NCBI GenBank assembly: GCA_034927505.1
Contig: JAYFPY010000024.1
Span: 20,085 to 84,084, forward strand
Length of the DNA: 64,000 nucleotides
Direction: 5' to 3'
From: RUG100 sp034927505
GTDB taxonomy: Bacteria; Bacillota; Clostridia; Peptostreptococcales; Anaerovoracaceae
Shown here: piece by piece, positions 58,354 through 64,000 of the stretch
Layout: every line of letters begins with the position of its first letter
Position numbering within the stretch: the stretch's first letter is position 1
The notes under the pieces: generated by a model
Told to the model about the DNA's origin: nothing
The model's input: the letters and a program-made list of their open reading frames with translations, nothing else
Database searches by the model: none
Program-made: the position numbers and the translations under genes

Positions 58354-58995
58354 ATGGCTTTTTTCAAGACGACAAGAGAGGACATAAAGGCTGTAAAAGA
58401 ACGGGATCCGGCTGCAAGAACCGGCCTGGAAGTCATTTTATGCTGTCCCGGAGTGTGGGCGCGTATGTGGCATATACCTTCTCATTGGCTTTACCGTCAT
58501 CACTGTAAGCTGCTGGCCAGGGTCATATCACAGTTTACCCGGTGGATCACCGGGATCGAGATACACCCGGGCGCAACCATCGGACGAAGATGTATGATAG
58601 ACCACGGAATGGCAGTTGTGATCGGCGAGACGGCCGAGATCGGCGATGACTGCACTATTTACCAGGGCGTGACTCTCGGAGGAACAGGCAAGGATGAAGG
58701 AAAGAGACATCCTACGCTGGGAGACAGAGTCATCGTCAGCAGCGGAGCAAAGGTCCTTGGACCTTTCAAGGTCGGAAACGATGTGAAGATCGGGGCCGGA
58801 GCTGTAGTCCTGAAGGAAGTACCGGACGGATGCACAGTAGTAGGCATACCGGGGACCATAGTAAAGGGTCGAAAAAGGACCACCGAAGATATGGATCAGG
58901 TGGATATGCCGGATCCTGTAGCAGTTGAGATGGAATGTCTGCGAAGACGTATCCTGCTGCTGGAAAACAAACTGAAGGAGTACGAAAAAAAATGA
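58354..58995 (+). CDS. cysE: Serine O-acetyltransferase CysE
   Basis: 213 aa. GAAGGAG precedes the ATG. The N-terminal helical part (DPAARTGLEVILCCPGVWARMWHI) and hexapeptide repeats (HPGATIGRRCMIDHGMAVVIGETAEIGDD with catalytic histidines, GGTG) are those of the short, monomer-type CysE. Makes O-acetylserine for cysteine synthesis; the cysS gene follows with a 4-nt overlap. The C-terminal tail DMDQVDMPDPVAVEMECLRRRI is charged. Confidence 0.95.
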   Translation: MAFFKTTREDIKAVKERDPAARTGLEVILCCPGVWARMWHIPSHWLYRHHCKLLARVISQFTRWITGIEIHPGATIGRRCMIDHGMAVVIGETAEIGDDCTIYQGVTLGGTGKDEGKRHPTLGDRVIVSSGAKVLGPFKVGNDVKIGAGAVVLKEVPDGCTVVGIPGTIVKGRKRTTEDMDQVDMPDPVAVEMECLRRRILLLENKLKEYEKK

Positions 58996-60389
58996 AGATA
59001 TACAATACACTGACAAGAACAAAAGAAGAATTCAAACCGCTGCATGACGGCGAAGTGAACATGTACGTCTGCGGACCTACTGTTTACAACTATTTTCATA
59101 TAGGCAATGCGAGGCCTTTCGTTGTATTTGATACAATGAGAAAATACTTGGAATACAGGGGTGAAAAGGTGAATTTCGTGCAGAATTTCACCGACGTGGA
59201 TGACAAGATAATAAACAAAGCGCGGGAGGAAGGAGTCGAGGCTCCGGAGATCAGCGAGAGATACATAGATGAGTATTACAAAGACGCCGCCGCTCTCAAC
59301 GTGAAGAAGGCGACGGTCCATCCGAAGGTTTCGGAAACTATGGATGATATAATAAAATTCGTAAAGGATCTGGAAGACAAGGGATACGCTTACGAGGTGG
59401 ATGGCGATGTGTATTACAGCACGCGGAAATTCAAAGACTACGGCAAGCTTTCAAAGCAGAACATAGACGACTTGGAAGCCGGGGCCAGGATAATGATCGA
59501 AGAGAAGAAAAAGGATCCGCTGGACTTTGCTCTGTGGAAGGCGAGAAAAGAACCTGATGAGATCGCATGGGATTCTCCCTGGGGCATGGGCAGGCCGGGC
59601 TGGCATATCGAGTGTTCTGCCATGTCGAGAAAATATCTGGGAGATACTATAGACATCCATGCCGGAGGACAGGACCTGACATTCCCTCATCACGAAAATG
59701 AGATCGCACAGTCGGAGGCGCACAACGGCAAGAAGTTTGCCAATTACTGGATGCACAACGGGTACATCACTATAGACAACGAGAAGATGTCGAAATCCAA
59801 GGGGAATTTCTTTACGGTAAGAGATATACTGCAGAAATACAGCGGCGAAGTCATCAGATTCTTCCTGCTGTCGGGTCAGTACAGGAGTCCTATAAATTTC
59901 AGTGAAGAGCTGATGCAGCAGGCGGAGAATTCTCTGGGCAGAATGGAAAACGCCAAACAGAATCTGGAATTCCTCATAGAAAAAGAGCAGGGGAAAATGA
60001 CTGCTGAAGAGGAAAAGGAACTGGACTCTTTTGATGCATACAGACAGCAGTTCATAAAGGCTATGGATGACGATTTGAATACGGCGGATGCCATATCGGC
60101 TGTCTTTGAGCTCGTCACTGCCATAAACACAGCTGTAAAAGATGGATGCAGCAAAGAATTCGCAGAAAAATCTTTGGACACTCTGACAGAATTGACATCA
60201 GTGCTGGGGCTGCTTTGCCAGGACGAAGGCGCAGCAGTGGCGGACGATGTGCAGGCTCTGGTGGATGAAAGACAGCAGGCCCGAAAAAACAAAGATTTCG
60301 CAAGAGCAGATGAGATAAGAGACATATTGAAAGAACGGGGGATCACTCTCAAAGATACTCCCCAGGGAGTACAGATCATAAAAGAATGA
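58992..60389 (+). CDS. cysS: Cysteinyl-tRNA synthetase
   Basis: 465 aa, normal. ATG at 58992 overlaps the cysE stop. Catalytic signatures: HIGH-type HIGN in FHIGNARPFVVFD, zinc site CGPTVY and the downstream CSAM region, and KMSKSKGN. The C-terminal anticodon-binding helices are present. Classical linkage cysE-cysS-mrnC-rlmB in Clostridia. Confidence 0.96.
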   Translation: MKIYNTLTRTKEEFKPLHDGEVNMYVCGPTVYNYFHIGNARPFVVFDTMRKYLEYRGEKVNFVQNFTDVDDKIINKAREEGVEAPEISERYIDEYYKDAAALNVKKATVHPKVSETMDDIIKFVKDLEDKGYAYEVDGDVYYSTRKFKDYGKLSKQNIDDLEAGARIMIEEKKKDPLDFALWKARKEPDEIAWDSPWGMGRPGWHIECSAMSRKYLGDTIDIHAGGQDLTFPHHENEIAQSEAHNGKKFANYWMHNGYITIDNEKMSKSKGNFFTVRDILQKYSGEVIRFFLLSGQYRSPINFSEELMQQAENSLGRMENAKQNLEFLIEKEQGKMTAEEEKELDSFDAYRQQFIKAMDDDLNTADAISAVFELVTAINTAVKDGCSKEFAEKSLDTLTELTSVLGLLCQDEGAAVADDVQALVDERQQARKNKDFARADEIRDILKERGITLKDTPQGVQIIKE

Positions 60390-60772
60390 ATGTAAAGGGA
60401 ATAAACACAACTGCCCTGGCATTTATGGGCGATGCAGTGTACGAGGTATACATAAGAAAATTCGTTCTGGAGACCGGATGTTCGGCGGCGGACAAGCTGC
60501 ACAAAGTAACTGTGCAGTATGTGAAAGCCGATGCCCAGGCAAAAGCCATAAAGGGCATGTTCGATGAATTGAGTGAAGAAGAGCAGACTCTTGTTAAAAG
60601 AGCGAGGAATAGAAAGACAGCCACCAAAGCCAAAAATGCGGACCCGGTAACATATAAATGGTCCACTGCATTCGAGGCACTGGTCGGGTATCTGTATCTG
60701 AACGATGATACAGAAAGAATGGAAGAAGTGATTTCAAGGGCGATGGCGATCATCCAGATAAAAGAGGCGTAG
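60386..60772 (+). CDS. mrnC: Mini-ribonuclease 3 (MrnC)
   Basis: 128 aa. RNase III catalytic helix FMGDAVYEVYIRKFVL with the signature acidic residues, and a second acid in FEALVGYLYL; no dsRNA-binding domain, as expected for Mini-III. Matures 23S rRNA ends in Firmicutes. ATG overlaps the cysS stop (ATGA). Confidence 0.93.
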   Translation: MNVKGINTTALAFMGDAVYEVYIRKFVLETGCSAADKLHKVTVQYVKADAQAKAIKGMFDELSEEEQTLVKRARNRKTATKAKNADPVTYKWSTAFEALVGYLYLNDDTERMEEVISRAMAIIQIKEA

Positions 60773-60773
60773 T

Positions 60774-60977
60774 ATGGCGAAAAAAAAGGTGCGAAACAAG
60801 GCGCGTGATGTGCTGGGAGATTATTATAAGAGCAACAGAGCTGTTGAGAAAGCCAATGAAGAGGCTCGAAAAGAACAGGGCCCTAAAAAAGGCTGGAGCA
60901 GATCTGAAAAGATCATGATGACGATAATAATCCTTGGCGCTATCGGTATAGTTATCAGGTATGTAATATTGAGGTGA
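60774..60977 (+). CDS. Small basic single-span membrane protein
   Basis: 67 aa: highly basic N-terminus (AKKKVRNKARDVLGDYYKS), then one membrane helix (MMTIIILGAIGIVIRYVI). Starts one base after the mrnC stop. Not recognised; conserved synteny may reveal a role. Confidence 0.65.
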   Translation: MAKKKVRNKARDVLGDYYKSNRAVEKANEEARKEQGPKKGWSRSEKIMMTIIILGAIGIVIRYVILR

Positions 60978-60983
60978 TCGAAA

Positions 60984-61814
60984 ATGAGTTATGCTGACAG
61001 ATTATTTGTAACGATGTGCGACGACATCATAAACACGGGTTTTTCTTCTGAGGGTCAGAAGGTCAGGCCGGTGTGGGAAGACGGAACGCCGGCGCATACC
61101 ATAAAGAAATTCGGCGTGGTGAACAGATACGACCTGCAGAAAGAATTTCCGGCACTGACTCTTCGTCCAACGGCGATAAAGTCGGCTGTGGATGAGCTGC
61201 TGTGGATCTGGCAGAAAAAGTCCAACAATGTGAATGACCTGAACAGCCATATCTGGGACGAATGGGCCGATGAAAAGGGAACTATAGGAAAAGCTTACGG
61301 GTATCAGATGGGCGTCAAGTACAAATTTGCTCAGGGAGAGATGGATATGGTGGACAATGTCCTGTGGAATCTGAAAAACCAGCCCTATTCAAGACGTATA
61401 ATGACCAATATATTCAATTTCCGCGATCTTCATGAGATGGGGCTGGAGCCGTGTGCTTACAGTATGACTTTCAATGTGACCGGAAGCAAACTGAACGGCA
61501 TCCTCAATCAGCGATCTCAGGATATCCTTGCGGCAAACAACTGGAACGTGGTACAGTATTCTGTGCTGCTGCACATGTTCGCACAGGTATCGGGACTGAT
61601 CCCGGGAGAACTGGTCCATGTCATCGCAGATGCTCACATCTATGACAGGCATGTGCCGATAGTGAAAGAAATGATAAAAAGGCCTCAGTTCCCTGCACCG
61701 AAGTTTACATTGGATCCGGAAATAAAGGATTTCTATGATTTCACTGTAGACAGCATAAAGATAGAAAACTATGAGAAGAACCCTCAGATAAAGGGTATTC
61801 CCATAGCGATATAG
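60984..61814 (+). CDS. thyA: Thymidylate synthase ThyA
   Basis: 276 aa. GAGGTGATCG upstream. Catalytic cysteine in GLEPCAYSMTF, nucleotide site RSQDILAANNWN, VHVIADAHIYDRH. Folate-dependent ThyA class (not flavin-dependent ThyX). Followed by folA, a pairing that supplies its dihydrofolate recycling. Confidence 0.93.
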   Translation: MSYADRLFVTMCDDIINTGFSSEGQKVRPVWEDGTPAHTIKKFGVVNRYDLQKEFPALTLRPTAIKSAVDELLWIWQKKSNNVNDLNSHIWDEWADEKGTIGKAYGYQMGVKYKFAQGEMDMVDNVLWNLKNQPYSRRIMTNIFNFRDLHEMGLEPCAYSMTFNVTGSKLNGILNQRSQDILAANNWNVVQYSVLLHMFAQVSGLIPGELVHVIADAHIYDRHVPIVKEMIKRPQFPAPKFTLDPEIKDFYDFTVDSIKIENYEKNPQIKGIPIAI

Positions 61815-61824
61815 GTGGAAACTG

Positions 61825-62316
61825 ATGAATGCAATAGTAGTTGTTGACGAAAACTGGGCTATAGGAAAAGACGGAGGTCTGCTGGTGCATTTACCGGGAG
61901 ATCTGAAATACTATAAAGAAAAAACAAAAGGAAAACACATCGTAATAGGGCGAAAGACTCTTGAGTCTTTCCCCGGGTCAAAACCTCTGCCCGACAGAGA
62001 AAACATTGTTCTCACAGGAAACAGAGATTTCAGCGCACCGGGATGCACTGTATTGAACTCAATGGCGCAGGCTGCTGTATATCTGGGCAGATTCAGCGAG
62101 GACGATATATTCGTTTCCGGCGGCGAGATAATATACAGACGGTTCATGCCTCTGTGCGATACTTTCTACGTAACTCATATACAGGCGTCTTTTGAAGGGG
62201 CCGATAAACATTTTACAGATCTGAACGAAGAAGAAGACGTGGCAGAGACATGGCGCAGCGATGTCAGAGAAGAAAACGGCGTGAGGTATTACTTTGCAAA
62301 ATACGAAAGAAAATAA
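61825..62316 (+). CDS. folA: Dihydrofolate reductase
   Basis: 163 aa. NAIVVVDENWAIGKDGGLLVHLPGDLKYYK, GRKTLESFPGSKPLPDR, and IFVSGGEIIYRRFM are the folate and NADPH sites. Ribosome site AGGTGGAAAC. Reduces the dihydrofolate made by ThyA. Overlaps rlmB. Confidence 0.94.
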   Translation: MNAIVVVDENWAIGKDGGLLVHLPGDLKYYKEKTKGKHIVIGRKTLESFPGSKPLPDRENIVLTGNRDFSAPGCTVLNSMAQAAVYLGRFSEDDIFVSGGEIIYRRFMPLCDTFYVTHIQASFEGADKHFTDLNEEEDVAETWRSDVREENGVRYYFAKYERK

Positions 62317-63049
62317 CAATATAATAGCCGGACGCAATGCAGTCATGGAGGCTGTAAAAAGCGGCAGAGACATCGACCGCATAGTTGTGGCCAAGGGCAC
62401 GGAAGGTTCTGTGAACAAAATCGTAGGCCGTGCGAAAGAGATGAAGATACCGATCAGATATGCGGACCGCAGCGTGCTGGACAAAACGGCGGAAGGCACA
62501 GCACATCAGGGGATCATAGCTTTTGCAGCCGCCCATGCTTACTGTGAGATAGAAGAGATATTGGGATCCGCGCGTGAAAAAGGCGAGGATCCATTTGTGA
62601 TAATACTGGATAATCTTGAAGATCCTCATAATCTGGGGGCAATAATGCGAAGCGGAGAATGCGCCGGGGCGCACGGAGTGATAATAGGAAAACGCCGGTC
62701 GGTGGGACTGACGGAAACAGTCGCGAAGGCCAGCGCCGGGGCGATCGAGTACATGCCCTGTGCCAGAGTTGCGAACATAGGACAGGCCATAGACAAACTC
62801 AAAGAAAAAGGCCTTTGGATAGCAGCCTGCGATATGGGAGACGATGTGTTTTACAAAGCTGATCTGACAGGCCCTATAGGTATTGTCATAGGAAGCGAAG
62901 GGAGCGGTATCGGGCGTCTGGTCAGAGAGAAATGTGATTTCACTGTATCCATTCCGATGAAGGGCCGGATAGATTCTCTGAATGCATCTAATGCGGCGGC
63001 CATACTGATGTATGAGATCAGGAGGCAGAGAGATGGAAAAAAGCTTTGA
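62294..63049 (+). CDS. rlmB: 23S rRNA 2'-O-methyltransferase RlmB-like (SpoU family)
   Basis: 251 aa with a TTG start (GAGGT before it) overlapping the folA end by 23 bp. N-terminal substrate-binding domain (IAGRNAVMEAVKSGRD, AEGTAHQGIIAFAA), then SpoU/TrmH methyltransferase: LDNLEDPHNLGAIMRSGE, GSEGSGIGRLV, IPMKGRIDSLNASNAAAIL with the knot. Methylates G2251-type positions in 23S rRNA (or a tRNA in some members). Confidence 0.92.
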   Translation: MQNTKENNNIIAGRNAVMEAVKSGRDIDRIVVAKGTEGSVNKIVGRAKEMKIPIRYADRSVLDKTAEGTAHQGIIAFAAAHAYCEIEEILGSAREKGEDPFVIILDNLEDPHNLGAIMRSGECAGAHGVIIGKRRSVGLTETVAKASAGAIEYMPCARVANIGQAIDKLKEKGLWIAACDMGDDVFYKADLTGPIGIVIGSEGSGIGRLVREKCDFTVSIPMKGRIDSLNASNAAAILMYEIRRQRDGKKL

Positions 63050-63644
63050 TTCGGTAAGCCATGAAGAGCTGGCGCTGATGGCGCAGCTGGGAAATCAGGA
63101 TGCTGAAGAATATTTGATAAGACAGTACAGAGACATGATCAGGGGGAAGACTCACAGATTTTTTATTATGGGAGCCGATGCCGAAGACGTGACACAGGAA
63201 GCAATGATCGGGCTGTTCAAGGCGATAAAATCGTATGCACCCGGAAATGACGCATCTTTTCGGACATATGCAGAGCTTTGTATAAACAGACAAATAATGG
63301 ATGCAATAAAGGCGGCAAGCAGAAAAAAGCATTCGCCGCTGAACACATCGGTTTCGCTGAACAAGCCTATGGAGGAAGAATCGAATCAGACGCTGGAAGA
63401 GATCATCCCTGCACGGGCGGCAGAAGACCCGGAGACCATGATGGTGCTCCACGATATCATGAAATTCATTTCAGACAATGAAGAGGGCCTGTTTTCAGAC
63501 CTGGAGATCAGTGTCTGGAACGAATACATGGACGGGAAAAGCTACGGCGAGATAGCGGAAAAGCTGGAAAAAAACAACAAAGCAGTGTACAACGCAATGG
63601 AACGGACCAAGAAAAAAATACTGGCATATATGGGGGAGAGATAG
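63033..63644 (+). CDS. sigH: RNA polymerase sigma-H factor
   Basis: 203 aa. ATG at 63033 chosen because AGGAGG precedes it by 8 nt; it overlaps the rlmB end. Region 2 (EDVTQEAMIGLFKAIKSYAPG) and region 4 (DGKSYGEIAEKLEKNNKAVYNAMERTKKKIL) are present. SigH (Spo0H) controls transition and sporulation genes in Firmicutes; the presence of this gene does not show that the organism sporulates. Gene order rlmB-sigH-tRNA/tuf is conserved in Clostridia. Confidence 0.92.
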   Translation: MEKSFDSVSHEELALMAQLGNQDAEEYLIRQYRDMIRGKTHRFFIMGADAEDVTQEAMIGLFKAIKSYAPGNDASFRTYAELCINRQIMDAIKAASRKKHSPLNTSVSLNKPMEEESNQTLEEIIPARAAEDPETMMVLHDIMKFISDNEEGLFSDLEISVWNEYMDGKSYGEIAEKLEKNNKAVYNAMERTKKKILAYMGER

Positions 63645-63657
63645 GCAACATATATCG

Positions 63658-63686
63658 TTGACATCATAATGCCCATATAGTAAAAT
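63658..63686 (+). promoter_or_regulatory. Promoter of tRNA-Thr (and tuf)
   Basis: TTGACA (63658-63663), 17 bp, TAAAAT (63681-63686), 15 bp before the tRNA. Confidence 0.8.
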
Positions 63687-63700
63687 GTCAGTGTTGGCGT

Positions 63701-63777
63701 GCTGTTGTAGCTCAGTCGGTAGAGCACTTCCTTGGTAAGGAAGAGGTTCGGCAGTTCAAGTCTGCTCAACAGCTCCA
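63701..63777 (+). tRNA. tRNA-Thr (anticodon GGT)
   Basis: Acceptor arms GCTGTTG / CAACAGC, D-arm with AGCTCAGTCGGTAGAGC, anticodon stem CTTCC/GGAAG around loop TTGGTAA (anticodon GGT), T-arm GGCAG TTCAAGT CTGCT, and an encoded CCA. All arms fold. Confidence 0.95.
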
Positions 63778-63804
63778 ATAATTATATCACCCGTTGTTTT
63801 AATT

Positions 63805-63858
63805 TAATCCGGCGCCTGTGCGCCAGAAAATCAGAACGCCTGGAGGCGCTTAGGAGGA
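63805..63858 (+). promoter_or_regulatory. GC-rich hairpins in the tuf leader
   Basis: GGCGC/GCGCC (loop CTGT) and CGCC/GGCG (loop TGGA) stems lie between the tRNA and tuf, just before the GGAGG ribosome site. They may affect tRNA 3' processing or tuf translation. Confidence 0.4.
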
Positions 63859-63865
63859 GAATAAA

Positions 63866-64000
63866 ATGGCAAAAGAGAAATTCGAGAGAAATAAGCCCCA
63901 TATAAACATAGGGACTATCGGTCACGTAGACCACGGTAAGACAACACTTACAGCAGCGATCACAACAGTGCTGGCACAGAGATACAAGCTGGGAGCAAAC
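63866..64000 (+). CDS. tuf: Elongation factor Tu (5' part, cut by window end)
   Basis: 45 codons to the window edge. AKEKFERNKPHINIGTIGHVDHGKTT shows the EF-Tu N-terminus and P-loop. TTAGGAGGAG precedes the ATG. The rest lies beyond the window. Confidence 0.95.
   Translation, partial: MAKEKFERNKPHINIGTIGHVDHGKTTLTAAITTVLAQRYKLGAN

Noticed and set aside
1..64000. CRISPR arrays, IS elements with transposase, prophage genes
   Set aside because: No regularly spaced repeat array, no transposase or integrase signature and no phage structural genes were seen on either strand.

Overview
The window is a 64 kb stretch of a low-to-mid GC, anaerobic Gram-positive genome, almost certainly a member of the Clostridia (Eubacteriales); an Anaerovoracaceae-like organism is my guess, not something the sequence proves. 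Evidence: the block cysE-cysS-mrnC-(small protein)-thyA-folA-rlmB-sigH-tRNA-Thr-tuf, a tilS-ftsH pair, a type III pantothenate kinase, a biotin-dependent decarboxylase-type cluster, ferredoxin-type membrane proteins, strong AGGAGG ribosome sites and Rho-independent terminators throughout. No rRNA, CRISPR array, transposase or phage gene is seen.

Layout. 1-3.6 kb: a divergent XRE regulator, a translationally coupled small-protein/DUF4230/micro-membrane-protein operon, and a SEC-C zinc-motif protein. 3.6-11.6 kb: an accessory island made of a 2,096-aa secreted surface protein flanked by two 385-bp direct repeats (about 97% identical by eye, each holding a 241-bp core with 12-bp inverted ends). 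The right repeat runs into the 3' stump of an acyl-CoA:acetate CoA-transferase. 11.6-17 kb: small stress and redox genes (membrane thioredoxin, SDR, truncated N-acetyltransferase, PhnA, thioesterase, XRE-desulfoferrodoxin-like regulator, Rrf2 regulator with an RclA-like flavoprotein) with two clear operator palindromes. 17.1-23.6 kb: a complete four-gene Wadjet anti-plasmid operon (JetABCD). 23.7-27.9 kb: a PepSY protein, a two-component system, and a second Rrf2 regulator in an operon with a NapH-like ferredoxin and a CD1871A-type micro-protein. 28-33 kb: a sigma-54 activator upstream of a textbook -24/-12 promoter driving aldehyde and alcohol dehydrogenases. 33-43.5 kb: transporters (CDF, YitT, NSS plus its MetS small subunit, CaCA antiporter behind a yybP-ykoY-like Mn2+ riboswitch), a NUDIX plus PLD-helicase-DUF3427 pair, and a secreted nuclease lipoprotein. 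43.5-64 kb: mostly core genes (tatD, tilS, ftsH, PucR-type regulator, carboxyltransferase/delta/biotin carrier cluster, coaX, dus, EF-G paralogue, PHP and DJ-1 proteins, then the cysE to tuf block, cut by the window end).

How it fits together: foreign DNA control is represented by Wadjet and possibly by the NUDIX-helicase pair; redox control by two related Rrf2 regulators beside the flavin and Fe-S proteins they probably govern; metal homeostasis by CDF and the riboswitch-controlled CaCA exporter; fermentation by the sigma-54-controlled alcohol/aldehyde module and the biotin carboxyltransferase cluster. The 3.6-13.6 kb part holds two 5'-truncated genes and a long repeat pair, so it looks like the most recently rearranged part of the window. 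All start codons given are my choice from visible ribosome binding sites.
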